A program made the position numbers and the translations under genes. A stretch of DNA of 64,000 bases from Fimbriimonadales bacterium (GTDB taxonomy: Bacteria > Armatimonadota > Fimbriimonadia > Fimbriimonadales > GBS-DC): NCBI GenBank assembly GCA_025061985.1, contig JANXAW010000005.1:1-64000 (forward strand), in the 5' to 3' direction. Under the pieces are notes generated by a model. The model saw nothing but the letters and a program-made list of their open reading frames with translations, was not told the DNA's origin and searched no databases. How positions within the stretch are numbered: the first letter of the stretch is position 1; the number at the start of each line of letters is the position of its first letter. Positions 50,786 through 59,406 of this stretch are shown in pieces.

Positions 50786-51445
50786 TCATTCAGGGACGAT
50801 ATCCAGCGTACCCCTGTGCTCGTTGTAGTACGCCTCTAATATTCGCAGGGCAACATCTTCAGGTTGCAGTGCCTTAGGTGGCAGGCGGAACGGCACGCGC
50901 TCCCAAAATCGAGTGGCAACGGCGCCAGGGCGCACGACCGTGACCTTCCAGCGTGGCTGTTCTTTAGCAACCACCTGCGCGAAGATCTCTAACCCCGCCT
51001 TTGCTGTGGCGTAGGCGCTCAAGCCAGGCAGGATGAGCCGCTCGGTGAGTGCGCCGATGTAAAACAGATGCGGTTCGGGGCTAAACAGCGGGCTAAACAC
51101 GCGCGTTGCCACAAACGCGCCTGTGAGGTTGGCGTCCATAATCCGCTGCCATGCCTCTATCCCCATCTCGTGGGTCTTTTGTGCAAGGATGTCGCCCACG
51201 GTGTACACCAGCGCGTCCACTTGACGCTCGCCTTGCGCCTGCAGGTGCTGCTGAAGCGCTTGGGCAGCCCGCGTCATCTGCTCAAAGTCAGCGACATTCG
51301 AGACAGCGTAACTCCACTGCACGCCAGGCGCGAAGCGTTCGGGGTGGCGCCCAATCGCCCAAACCTCCCACTCATCCTCTAGGAACGCCTTTGCAACGGA
51401 TTGACCGATAGTGCTATCTGCACCAACCAACAGCAGGTGTCCCAT
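50786..51445 (-). CDS. Short-chain dehydrogenase/reductase
   Basis: The 219-residue protein has an SDR fold: an N-terminal cofactor motif in variant form (LLLVGADSTIGQSVAKAF in place of GxxxGIG), MDANLTGAFVATRVF in the NAG position region, and the catalytic YATAK (Y-x3-K). The usual catalytic Ser precedes it less clearly. The substrate is unknown. ATG 51445 lies 9 nt after GGTACAAT with no SD. Confidence 0.85.
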   Translation of the reverse strand: MGHLLLVGADSTIGQSVAKAFLEDEWEVWAIGRHPERFAPGVQWSYAVSNVADFEQMTRAAQALQQHLQAQGERQVDALVYTVGDILAQKTHEMGIEAWQRIMDANLTGAFVATRVFSPLFSPEPHLFYIGALTERLILPGLSAYATAKAGLEIFAQVVAKEQPRWKVTVVRPGAVATRFWERVPFRLPPKALQPEDVALRILEAYYNEHRGTLDIVPE

Positions 51446-51454
51446 AGTGGCGGT

Positions 51455-51460
51455 ATTGTA
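51455..51460 (-). promoter_or_regulatory. -10 element of the SDR gene (leaderless arrangement)
   Basis: Minus-strand AGGTACAAT, 9 nt before ATG 51445. Confidence 0.5.
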
Positions 51461-51473
51461 CCTTGCGGGAGGG

Positions 51474-54400
51474 CTAAAACGCCCAGTTCAGGCTCAAGTC
51501 CAGCGAGCGGGCGCGGTAGCTGTGCTGACTGTATTGGGGATCCAAGTTGAGCTGCTCGCGGAAGCGGTAGCTCGCCACGAACGACCAGTTGCGCGTGATG
51601 CGGTACTCATAGCCAATGCTGAAGAGCGTGTCGCGGGCGGGCTGGTAGCCCTTTAGATCAGTGCGCTGGAACTCTGCAAACAGGTTCTGGTTGCGCCCCA
51701 CATCGTAGGTGATTCGTGCCGAAAAACCGCGCGGCTGTTGCACGAAGGTGCCCTGCCTACCTTGAAAGCCCTCGCCTAACACACTGCGTGTGGTCATCGT
51801 GTAGAAGTTAAGGCTGACTGTCCAACGGCTTAGCGGACCGATATCTGCCGACAGCGTGAGGAACTCGCTGCGAGAAGTGCCCACCGCAGAGAGGAAGCGA
51901 ACATCTTGCCGGGACCAGTTAGCAGCCAGCGCAAGCCAGCTGAAAGGGGCATAGCTAATGCTCGCGCTAAGGGACTTTTGGGCACTGTTCGTTTGCAGGT
52001 CGCCTTCAGAGCGGTTCTCGCTCCACTGGAGGTCTATGGTGAGCGTGGGGATAGGCATCCACTGGAGGCTGAAGTCCTGCCCGGAGCCGCGAACGCCGTA
52101 GTAGGTAAAGCCGCTAAACAGAGGTGCGCCTGACGAGAAGCCGTTGCCGTTGTAGCCAACGCCCCATGGGTTGGTGGGCACGCCGAAGGTCGGCGGGAGG
52201 GGGTCAGTGAATTGGCGCGAACGAGGCAATGGGTTGCTTACGCCCAGCGTGCCCGAATCGCTCTCGCGCCAGCGGTAGGTGACGCTGAGCATGTCGGAGG
52301 GGCGCCAACTCGCCTCCACGGTGTAGTCGCGCGAGCGGAAGCGCGTGTTCGTGTCGCGTCCGCTGCTCGTTTGCGCTTGCTGCACCTCGCTTTGGGCAAG
52401 GGAGGCGCGGATGGTCAGGCGTGTGTTGGGCGTCCAATCCAGCTGCGAGCGGATGCTTTGCACATCGTAAGCAAGGCGGGAGCCAGTGCCCAGCGCGCCG
52501 CGCGCATCCGAGCGGGAACGCTCGTAGCCAACCGCAAAGTTGAATGTGCGCCACCCGCGAGCGAGACTAAGGCTGTAGCGGTTCTGGTCGGTACGGCTGT
52601 TGCGGGTGCGCGTGGCGTTAGCGTTGTGGTTCAGCGTGAGTTGCCAGCCATCGCGCGGCGCGTGCGTGAAGGTGAGGGTTTGGATGCGAGTGTCGGTGAA
52701 GCCCACGCTAAAAATGGGGCTAAACGGGTTGATCGACGCCACACGCAACTGGCTAATGCTCGCTTGAAAAGAGGAAACCGCGCTCAGTTTGTAGCTGAGG
52801 TCAGCTTGGTAGCCACGCTCGTTGCGCCGAAAGCCTACCGACTCAATCCCGACGAACTCAGCGGGGATATCACGGAATATACCGTTCAGGCTCAACCTGC
52901 CCGCCTCGAATCTGCCTGTAAGTACATGAGCGGTGGCTTCCAGCTTCGCCCCGATGGCGGTGGCTTTGCTGCGCGCCGCGTTCCACACGAGGCTCCCGCT
53001 GCGCCCAATCGGGAGCGTGAGGTCAAGCCCCACGACTTCGCGGTCGCCTCCGATTGTGGAGCTGGGGTCAGGGCGCGGGGTGTACTCCACTTGGATAATC
53101 AGCGTGGAAGGCATAAAGCGCGTGAAGTAGAACCGATACGGCAGCACCTCGTCAAAGTAGTAGTCTACACCTTCCACTTGGCGCACGCCCGCTACTGTGA
53201 CGATGATCGGATTGTCGGGGTCGCGTAAGGGTGGGAACTGCAAATCGTAGGGCGTGCTGGGCGCGCCAAAGCCATAAAACTGCTCCTGACGACGGCGTAG
53301 CCCACGCCGCACCGCAGACTTTTGGCTCAGCACGCTAACGCCCAAGTTCACACCACGCCCAAAGGAGGTCTCTAAGCGCCACCCGTCTAAGCGGTTTGGC
53401 GCAGCGTTGAGGGCATAGGTCTCATAAGTCACCACAATCGTGGAGGTGCGCGGGATAATCATCCCGTCGCGGAAGCGCAAGATGCCCCCGAAGTAGTCAA
53501 TCGTGTAATCCTCGCCGCGGCGCTTTTCTACGCCGTCGACCTGCACGCGCTCGCTGCCCTCCACAATCTGGCTGGCTTGCAAGTAGTACGGGCCGGAGCT
53601 ATCGTTGCCCTGAATGGTGATGGTGCGCGCCGAGGCTTTGGTCTCGGAAGTGATGTAGCGTAGGCGTGTGTTGCCCCAGCGGGCAGTAGCCGTCAAGCCT
53701 TTCAGCGTGCGCTGGAACTGCACCAGCGGGTTGGAGCCGCCTAAGGCAGCAGTGATGTCGCCCCACTCCACCGTGAAGTTAGGCGACTCGTAAGTGTAGG
53801 TGATGCGGGCATCGTAGGGGTTGCGGAAGCGGTGGTTCGTCCAGTGCCAGTCCAGCGTGAAAAAGCCGAGAAACTTGTTCACGCGGATAGTGAGCATCGT
53901 ATTGTCGGTGAAGCGTTTGCCGCCTTGCCCGAAGTAGTTCTGGTCGCGGAACGCAATGGCGTCGCCCTCGATATCGTGGAGGTGGAAGCCGATGGTCTTG
54001 CGCCCGCTGATCGTGACGGTGCGCTCGAACTCTTCCTCAAGAGCTTCCCAACTGCGGAGGGCTTTTAGGGCGTCTAAGGTGTTGCGCCGCTGAGTACGAG
54101 GCTGCTTCTCTTGCGCGCGTGGTGTGGCAGAAGCGCTCACAGCGCGGTTCCGAGCGTCAAAAACCTCTTTGGGGATAGTAATCGGCGGGGTAATGCCCCC
54201 AGGCGTAATCATTGGGGGGATAGTGTACTGCGCGTTTGCAATGGCGAGCAGCAGCGTAGCAAGCATAAGGGCAACGCAGCGGTTCCAAAACGGCGCGCGT
54301 TGCCCAAGTGGGTGCCGATGAGTAGCACCTGTAAAGGCGCGAATGCCGTCGCCCTCCGTGTGGAGTGCAACGGCATCCGTGCCACTGAGCGTTAGCTTTG

Positions 54401-54488
54401 CTGCCTTGGGCTGCGGGCGTGGACTACGAGCCAGAGGTTGTGCCCTCCTCCTTCTTCGGCTCAGACTTCGGTTCGGGTTGAGCGACAC
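51474..54488 (-). CDS. Large outer-membrane beta-barrel protein
   Basis: The protein of up to 1004 residues has a hydrophobic export segment (FWNRCVALMLATLLLAIANAQ) around residues 68-88 and a long C-terminal part made of alternating amphipathic strands with many Arg/Tyr/Trp residues, ending in a terminal Phe (LDLSLNWAF) as outer-membrane barrels do. Two related segments around residues 310-360 and 430-480 carry a VDGV-x-G-x-DY-x-D motif. The basic 65-residue N-terminus overlaps the upstream gene and may not be translated, so the true start could be nearer ATG 54266. The function is unknown; it implies an outer membrane. Confidence 0.7.
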   Translation of the reverse strand: MSLNPNRSLSRRRRRAQPLARSPRPQPKAAKLTLSGTDAVALHTEGDGIRAFTGATHRHPLGQRAPFWNRCVALMLATLLLAIANAQYTIPPMITPGGITPPITIPKEVFDARNRAVSASATPRAQEKQPRTQRRNTLDALKALRSWEALEEEFERTVTISGRKTIGFHLHDIEGDAIAFRDQNYFGQGGKRFTDNTMLTIRVNKFLGFFTLDWHWTNHRFRNPYDARITYTYESPNFTVEWGDITAALGGSNPLVQFQRTLKGLTATARWGNTRLRYITSETKASARTITIQGNDSSGPYYLQASQIVEGSERVQVDGVEKRRGEDYTIDYFGGILRFRDGMIIPRTSTIVVTYETYALNAAPNRLDGWRLETSFGRGVNLGVSVLSQKSAVRRGLRRRQEQFYGFGAPSTPYDLQFPPLRDPDNPIIVTVAGVRQVEGVDYYFDEVLPYRFYFTRFMPSTLIIQVEYTPRPDPSSTIGGDREVVGLDLTLPIGRSGSLVWNAARSKATAIGAKLEATAHVLTGRFEAGRLSLNGIFRDIPAEFVGIESVGFRRNERGYQADLSYKLSAVSSFQASISQLRVASINPFSPIFSVGFTDTRIQTLTFTHAPRDGWQLTLNHNANATRTRNSRTDQNRYSLSLARGWRTFNFAVGYERSRSDARGALGTGSRLAYDVQSIRSQLDWTPNTRLTIRASLAQSEVQQAQTSSGRDTNTRFRSRDYTVEASWRPSDMLSVTYRWRESDSGTLGVSNPLPRSRQFTDPLPPTFGVPTNPWGVGYNGNGFSSGAPLFSGFTYYGVRGSGQDFSLQWMPIPTLTIDLQWSENRSEGDLQTNSAQKSLSASISYAPFSWLALAANWSRQDVRFLSAVGTSRSEFLTLSADIGPLSRWTVSLNFYTMTTRSVLGEGFQGRQGTFVQQPRGFSARITYDVGRNQNLFAEFQRTDLKGYQPARDTLFSIGYEYRITRNWSFVASYRFREQLNLDPQYSQHSYRARSLDLSLNWAF

Positions 54489-55350
54489 GGCGCGTGACGT
54501 TTGCCGTCACGACTAAGGTCTCGCTTGTGCGCTCATAGTCTTTGACTTCGGAACCGTCTTTTTTGATGGGCTCCGAGGTTCGGTTGACGTTGGCTTGCAG
54601 GGTCATCCGATGCAGCAGCCCCGTGTTAGGGCAGCACCATATGGTAAAGGTGCCTGTGAATTGCCCGCGCGTTACGCGCAAGGCGTTCTCCTTATCGGCA
54701 ACGGGCTGATAAAATGCGTCTTGATAGATCTCAATGTTTTGCTCAAAGGTCTGAGTGATTTTGTGTAGCTTGGTGCCGTTGAGTTCTTCCATCCCCTCGT
54801 AGCGGGCGTTCAGCGACAGCTTAGGCGCGTTGGGGTCACCGCTAAGGGCGCGGCTAAACTGCCACGAGGTGCCGGGGGTAAGGGGCTTCTCAGGCAGTTC
54901 CACGGGGAACAGCAGGGTTGCCAAGTTGCGGGGGTCAAAGCCGGGAAGCTCAAAGCCCGCGATGGTCATCCCTGCCTGAAGCCCGCTGAGCTTGCCGTTG
55001 GAGTGCACCACAGCCGTGGAGTCGGGAATCACGCTGCGCGCCATCTCTATGGTCACGGGGAAGGGTTGCCCGTTGAACTCAGCTTCGAGAGCTTCCAAGC
55101 CGGTTCGGACCGTTGCCTTGCCCTCCTCTACTTTCTCCACCTGCATGTAGACCGTCATCACCAGTTTGAGCTTGCCTGCCATCCCTGCAGCACCAGGAAT
55201 AGGCAGGTTGCCATCCATCTCCACAACGGCGTCGTACTGTTCGCGCTGGTTTTCGCTGAGCTTGATCTGGAAGGCGTTGTTAGAAGCTTCCTGCGCCCAT
55301 AACACGCTTACGCACACGCCGAGCGCCAGCAGCTGCACAAGTTTCCGCAT
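54424..55350 (-). CDS. Secreted hypothetical protein
   Basis: The 308-residue protein starts at ATG 55350 after an AGGAGG SD and has a signal peptide (LVQLLALGVCVSVLWAQ). The mature part is beta-rich with PGTSWQFSRALSG near the middle, FTIWCCPNTGLLHRMTLQ and a charged Glu/Lys/Pro tail. This layout resembles lipid- or polymer-binding periplasmic proteins of the DUF6263 type, but the match is weak. It lies directly before the outer-membrane barrel gene and may act with it in the envelope. Confidence 0.6.
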   Translation of the reverse strand: MRKLVQLLALGVCVSVLWAQEASNNAFQIKLSENQREQYDAVVEMDGNLPIPGAAGMAGKLKLVMTVYMQVEKVEEGKATVRTGLEALEAEFNGQPFPVTIEMARSVIPDSTAVVHSNGKLSGLQAGMTIAGFELPGFDPRNLATLLFPVELPEKPLTPGTSWQFSRALSGDPNAPKLSLNARYEGMEELNGTKLHKITQTFEQNIEIYQDAFYQPVADKENALRVTRGQFTGTFTIWCCPNTGLLHRMTLQANVNRTSEPIKKDGSEVKDYERTSETLVVTANVTRRVAQPEPKSEPKKEEGTTSGS

Positions 55351-55391
55351 AGCATTTACCTCCTGCCTTTGGTTGTAGTTGCGCAGGAAAG

Positions 55392-55397
55392 AGTATA
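55392..55397 (-). promoter_or_regulatory. -10 element of the 55350 gene
   Basis: Minus-strand AGGTATACT, about 41 nt before ATG 55350. The SD lies in the leader. Confidence 0.5.
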
Positions 55398-55446
55398 CCT
55401 GCGTACTTTCGACGCGCGAAGCCAAGCGCAGTTTTGGGCACGCTGG

Positions 55447-55452
55447 TATAAT
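55447..55452 (+). promoter_or_regulatory. Extended -10 of the 55460 gene (leaderless arrangement)
   Basis: TGGTATAAT, 7 nt before ATG 55460 and divergent from the 55392 promoter. Confidence 0.6.
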
Positions 55453-55459
55453 ACGCGCG

Positions 55460-55822
55460 ATGCGTTTAGTAGGGGTACTGGCGGCGGTCGCACTAATAGG
55501 CATACTGGCAGCGGTGTGGCTGTTTTACGGAGCGGAGAACGAGCCGAACGGTGGGGCATCAGCGGTGGGAGCGCCTCCGCCCGCAAGTCGCGTGGGTGAG
55601 GTGCAACGCGCTGCAGAGAGCGTGGAGTGCCGCAATAACCTTAGCCAGATTCGCACAGCGCTTCAGATGCGCGCGACTACTGAAGAGACCCCTCCTGCCA
55701 GCCTGCAAGAGTTGGGCTTACCCGCCTCGATGTTGGTCTGCCCCGTCTCGGGGCAACCGTATCAGTATGACCCGCAGACAGGGCAGGTGCGCTGCCCTAC
55801 GCCTGGGCACGCAAGCTACTGA
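55460..55822 (+). CDS. Small membrane-anchored pseudopilin-like protein
   Basis: The 120-residue protein has an N-terminal transmembrane helix (VLAAVALIGILAAVWLFYG) followed by a mature domain with CRNNLSQIRTALQM, PASLQELG and CPVSGQPYQYDPQTGQVRCP. These are the features of the type II secretion/pseudopilin fold after the helix, although no prepilin cleavage motif is visible. It is probably displayed at the cell surface. The start is set by the -10 at 55447; the track start 55379 precedes that promoter. Confidence 0.65.
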   Translation: MRLVGVLAAVALIGILAAVWLFYGAENEPNGGASAVGAPPPASRVGEVQRAAESVECRNNLSQIRTALQMRATTEETPPASLQELGLPASMLVCPVSGQPYQYDPQTGQVRCPTPGHASY

Positions 55823-55871
55823 AGCAGTAGGCGGAAGAGTTGCTGCTTCGGATTTTCACTCGTGCCGAATC

Positions 55872-55892
55872 GAAAGCGCAGTCGGCGCTTTC
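55872..55892. terminator. Hairpin between convergent genes 55460 and 55927
   Basis: An 8-bp stem (GAAAGCGC / GCGCTTTC) with a 5-nt loop. It has no U-tract. Confidence 0.35.
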
Positions 55893-55926
55893 ATGCGACC
55901 CGAAGCCGAGCGTGTCGTGACTTAGC

Positions 55927-57159
55927 TCACTGCACAGTGGCTTTTGGCACACTTACGGCGGGTTGTGGCTGGGATTGCCTACCCCAGTGCAGGATTGTCT
56001 GCAGCAAGCCCTCTCCGCAAAGGTAGAAGTTCCTAAGTAGCAGTCGCTCCTGCGTGGTGTGGATGCGGTCAGCGCCTGTGGGGAACACGAGGCACTGGAT
56101 GCCTTTGGGGGCGAAGGCGTTCGCATCGGTGCCACCGCCTGTGCGTTCCAGCTTCGCTTCCAGCCCGATGGTTTTCAGCCCTGCTACCGCAGCGCGCACG
56201 ATTGGGGCATCAGGGCTGAGGCGCACCGCCTCAAAGGTTTGGCTAAGGCTCACCTCGGCGCTGCCCTCCATTTCTTGGGCGACTTGTTCGCATACGGCTT
56301 TCCAGCGTTCGGCGAGGGCGCGTGCGCGCTGAGGGTCAAAACTACGGAACTCGCCCACCAGTTTCGCACGCTCTGGCACGATGTTCATGGCTTGCCCGCC
56401 TTCTATGGTGCCAACGTTAGCCGTGGTTTCGGCATCTATGCGCCCCCACTGCATCTGAGCGATGGCACGGGCAGCCATTACGATGGCGTTTCTACCTTTC
56501 TCTGGCTCAGCGCCTGAGTGTGCTGCCTTACCATGAAACACCACCTCAAACCTCCAGTGCGTGGGCGACTGGATGTACAGCACGGCAGGGTCTGCCCCGC
56601 CGTCTACCACCACCCCCGTGCGGGCACGCAGCTGGCGTGTGTCAAACACCTTGGCGCCTTGCAAGCCCTTCTCCTCGCGGATGGTGAACACGACCTCCAA
56701 GGGCGGGTGGGGCAAGTTGCGCTCCTTGAGCGTGCGCAACACCTCCAAGATGATGGCTACGCCTGCTTTGTCGTCTGCGCCCAAGATGGTGCGTCCGTCT
56801 GTGCGGATTTCGTTGGCGTCGCGAATGAGTTGGATGCCTGCGGTTGGCTGAACAGTGTCAATGTGCGCGTTCAGCAGTAAGGGTGGTGCATCGATCATGC
56901 CGCGGAAGCGCGCGAACACATTGCCCCCCGTACCTCCGAGTTGCTTGCTCGCCTCATCGATAACTACCGTCTCTGCCCCCAGCTCGCGCAGTTGGCGGGC
57001 TACAAACTCTGTCATCGCTGCCTCGTTTTCCGAGCCGCTGTCAATACGCGCCATCTGCATAAACAGCTCGGTCATCCGCTCGTGGTTGAGCAGGGGCTGA
57101 TAGTTTTGCGCCAGCGCAGCCGCTGCCACTAACGCCAACAGAAGGCAGAGGTGTCTCAT
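55927..57159 (-). CDS. Exported M20 family metallopeptidase (PepT-like)
   Basis: The 410-residue protein has a signal peptide (LLLALVAAAALAQ) and the M20 layout: LLLNAHIDTVQP with a metal-binding His/Asp, TILGADDKAGVAIILEVL, FTIREEKGLQGAKVFD with the catalytic Glu pair, a lid domain (GKAAHSGAEPEKGRNAI) and GGTDANAF. It is expected to be a tripeptidase-like enzyme acting outside the cytoplasm. A CATAAT lies 9 nt before the ATG and no SD is seen. Confidence 0.88.
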   Translation of the reverse strand: MRHLCLLLALVAAAALAQNYQPLLNHERMTELFMQMARIDSGSENEAAMTEFVARQLRELGAETVVIDEASKQLGGTGGNVFARFRGMIDAPPLLLNAHIDTVQPTAGIQLIRDANEIRTDGRTILGADDKAGVAIILEVLRTLKERNLPHPPLEVVFTIREEKGLQGAKVFDTRQLRARTGVVVDGGADPAVLYIQSPTHWRFEVVFHGKAAHSGAEPEKGRNAIVMAARAIAQMQWGRIDAETTANVGTIEGGQAMNIVPERAKLVGEFRSFDPQRARALAERWKAVCEQVAQEMEGSAEVSLSQTFEAVRLSPDAPIVRAAVAGLKTIGLEAKLERTGGGTDANAFAPKGIQCLVFPTGADRIHTTQERLLLRNFYLCGEGLLQTILHWGRQSQPQPAVSVPKATVQ

Positions 57160-57168
57160 AGCGCAGGA

Positions 57169-57174
57169 ATTATG
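57169..57174 (-). promoter_or_regulatory. Weak -10 element of the M20 gene
   Basis: Minus-strand CATAAT, 9 nt before ATG 57159. It lacks the GG prefix seen at the other leaderless genes. Confidence 0.3.
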
Positions 57175-57215
57175 GCATGGCAGCCTGTGTAGGAGTGCTC
57201 CGTGCCCTAATCCCC

Positions 57216-58796
57216 TCAGTGTGCCACGTGGGTGGCGCGCACCTCGCGGATTACCGTTACCTTCACCTGCCCTGGATACTCCAGCTCGGATTGGATTTTG
57301 TGGGCGATTTCGCGTGCCAGCTGATGCGCGCGTAAGTCGTCTACCTCGTTGGGTTTGACTAGCACGCGCACCTCGCGTCCCGCTTGAATGGCGTACACCT
57401 TCTCCACGCCCTCAAAGCTCATCGCGATGCGCTCCAGCTCTTGCATGCGGCGCAGGTACTGCTGTAGCGATTCGCGGCGTGCGCCAGGGCGCGCGGCAGA
57501 GATGGAGTCGGCGATAATCACCACGTGCGCTTCCAAGCTGGCGGGTTCAATGTCAAAGTGGTGCGCGCCGACCGCGTTGCACACGATTTCAGGTTCACCA
57601 TACCGACGCAGGAACTCCATGCCCACCAGTGCATGGGGGCCTTCGGTGGTGTTCTCCAGTGCCTTGCCGATGTCGTGGAACAGCGCTGCGCGCTTGACGA
57701 TGCGCGTGTCGAGCTTGAGTTCTGCTGCCAGCATCCCCGCCAGCATCGCGACCTCGATTGAGTGATCCAGCACGTTCTGGGCGTAGCTGGTGCGGTAGCG
57801 CAGTTTGCCTAAGGTGCGCACGATTTCGGGGTGCACGCCTGTCAGCCCCACTTGGAGCACAGCCTCTTCACCCGTTTGCCAGATGCGTCGCTCTACCTCC
57901 TGCTTGGCGCGCTCGTATTCTTCCTCAATCCGTGCTGGGTGAATCCGCCCGTCGTGGATGAGGTTGAGCAGGGTGATGCGGGCAATCTCGCGCCGAATCG
58001 GCTCGAACGAGGAGAGTACGACCACCTCAGGCGTGGCGTCGATAAGCACATCCACGCCCGTGATGTGTTCAAAGTGGCGGATATTGCGCCCTTCGCGCCC
58101 GATGATGCGCCCTTTGAGATCTTCGCTGGGCAGGTGGATGACGGTGATCGTGTTTTGGGAAACATAGTCTACGGCGCAGCGCTGGATGGTGTCCAAAATG
58201 ATTTCGCGGGCGCGTCGCTCTGCGTCGCGCCGTGCTTCCTCTTCGATTTGGCGGGCGAGAATGGCTGCCTCGTGTTCGATTTCGCCGCGGATTTCTTGGA
58301 GCAGCAGTTCGCGGGCTTGGTCGGCGGTCATCCCGCTGATGCGTTCCAGCTCGAAGCGCCGCTGGTGGATAAGTTCGCGCAGCTCGCTTTGCTTTTTAGT
58401 GAGCAGGGCTTCGCGCTCCATTAGGGCGTGTTCGCGCTGTTCCAGCAGTTCAAATCGGTGCTCCAGCAACTCTTCGCGCTGGAGCAGGCGCTGTTCTAAG
58501 CGGGTGATTTCGGCGCGCTTCTCGCGGGCTTCTTGCTCGGCTTGCTCAAGGATGCGGTGTGCCTCCTCGCGGGCTTGCAGGCTCGCCTCGCGGCGCAGTG
58601 CTTCGCACTCGCGGGAGAGGCGTTCGCGCTCTTGAGCCACCTGCTCCGCTTCGCGGCGGGCTTGCTCCAGCAGGCGCTGTGCCTCCGCAAGGGCTGCTTG
58701 GTGGGCGCACTGCATATGAAGGCGTGCCCCTAAGTAGCCTATGCCTCCTGCCGCAATCCCAACGAAAGCGATGATGATCGCACTGATCGGTTCCAT
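57216..58796 (-). CDS. rny: Ribonuclease Y
   Basis: The 526-residue protein has an N-terminal membrane helix (ISAIIIAFVGIAAGGIGYLGA), a long Glu/Arg coiled coil (about residues 30-190), a KH domain (VIHLPSEDLKGRIIGREGRNIRHFEHITGVDVLID) and an HD domain (LFHDIGKALENTTEGPHALVG). RNase Y is the membrane-bound endonuclease that starts mRNA decay. ATG 58796 follows GGAGGCTTGCCA and is preferred to TTG 58802. Confidence 0.95.
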   Translation of the reverse strand: MEPISAIIIAFVGIAAGGIGYLGARLHMQCAHQAALAEAQRLLEQARREAEQVAQERERLSRECEALRREASLQAREEAHRILEQAEQEAREKRAEITRLEQRLLQREELLEHRFELLEQREHALMEREALLTKKQSELRELIHQRRFELERISGMTADQARELLLQEIRGEIEHEAAILARQIEEEARRDAERRAREIILDTIQRCAVDYVSQNTITVIHLPSEDLKGRIIGREGRNIRHFEHITGVDVLIDATPEVVVLSSFEPIRREIARITLLNLIHDGRIHPARIEEEYERAKQEVERRIWQTGEEAVLQVGLTGVHPEIVRTLGKLRYRTSYAQNVLDHSIEVAMLAGMLAAELKLDTRIVKRAALFHDIGKALENTTEGPHALVGMEFLRRYGEPEIVCNAVGAHHFDIEPASLEAHVVIIADSISAARPGARRESLQQYLRRMQELERIAMSFEGVEKVYAIQAGREVRVLVKPNEVDDLRAHQLAREIAHKIQSELEYPGQVKVTVIREVRATHVAH

Positions 58797-58821
58797 TGGC
58801 AAGCCTCCTCAGCGCACTTTT

Positions 58822-59319
58822 TCACAGTTCCTCTTTTATGTGAGGGTTCCAACGGCGCAGGGCGCTTTGGGCAGTTTCAGCCTCAAAGCCGCGTTGCAGC
58901 AGGAACCGGAACCAGCGCGCGACTTGGCGCGGGTCAGCAGTCGGTGGCGGTTCGCCAAAGCGTTGCTGAAGCGCGCGTACGGCGCGCGTTTCTTCGTCTT
59001 CCTCCAGCGCAGGCACGGCTAAACCGCGTTGCGTGAATATCTGCTCGATTCGCCTCTGCCCGGAGGGCTGCTCGGCGGTGTAGCGCTCGATCAGTCGCGC
59101 TGCAAGTCGCTCGTCCGACAAGTAGCCCTCCGCGCGTAGCCACGCGAGGGTTTCCTCAATTTCTTCCGCAGTGTAGCCGCGCCTTTGCAGTCGTTGCTCC
59201 AGCTCCTGCGAGGAATAGTCGCGGTAGCGCAGCCATCGCAGGGCGTGAGCAACTGCCTGCGCGAACCGCTCCGAGTGCCCTTGCATCGTGTGCCCTTGCA
59301 TCGTGTGCCCTCTATGCAC
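58822..59319 (-). CDS. recX: RecX-family regulatory protein
   Basis: The 165-residue protein has RecX three-helix repeats: ALRWLRYRDYSSQELEQRLQRRGYTAEEIEETLAWLRAEGYLSDERLAARLIERY, then RRIEQIFTQRGL. RecX limits RecA filament growth. The N-terminus contains a tandem TMQGH repeat, and each repeat supplies an SD-like AGGG and an in-frame ATG (59319, 59301 and 59286), so the start is ambiguous. Confidence 0.85.
   Translation of the reverse strand: MHRGHTMQGHTMQGHSERFAQAVAHALRWLRYRDYSSQELEQRLQRRGYTAEEIEETLAWLRAEGYLSDERLAARLIERYTAEQPSGQRRIEQIFTQRGLAVPALEEDEETRAVRALQQRFGEPPPTADPRQVARWFRFLLQRGFEAETAQSALRRWNPHIKEEL
59276..59311 (-). repeat. 15-nt tandem repeat duplicating the recX SD and start codon
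   Basis: Two full 15-nt units (59276-59290 and 59291-59305) and a 6-nt partial third unit. On the minus strand each unit reads AAGGGCACACGATG-like, that is an SD followed by ATG. Confidence 0.75.
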
Positions 59320-59394
59320 GCGCGGCGAGGCGCGTTAGGCGTAGCTGCAAGTCCCCCACCCCTTCGGGCACAAATAGTACCCGAACGCCTCAGG

Positions 59395-59400
59395 TATACT
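59395..59400 (+). promoter_or_regulatory. -10 element of the lipoprotein-MFS operon (leaderless arrangement)
   Basis: AGGTATACT, 6 nt before ATG 59407. CCTCA and TGAGG flank it as a short inverted repeat. Confidence 0.55.
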
Positions 59401-59406
59401 GAGGCT

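Noticed and set aside
52212-53228. 338-residue plus-strand ORF within the outer-membrane barrel gene
   Set aside because: Ala/Arg-rich shadow of the minus-strand barrel frame, with no recognisable motif and no ribosome-binding site.
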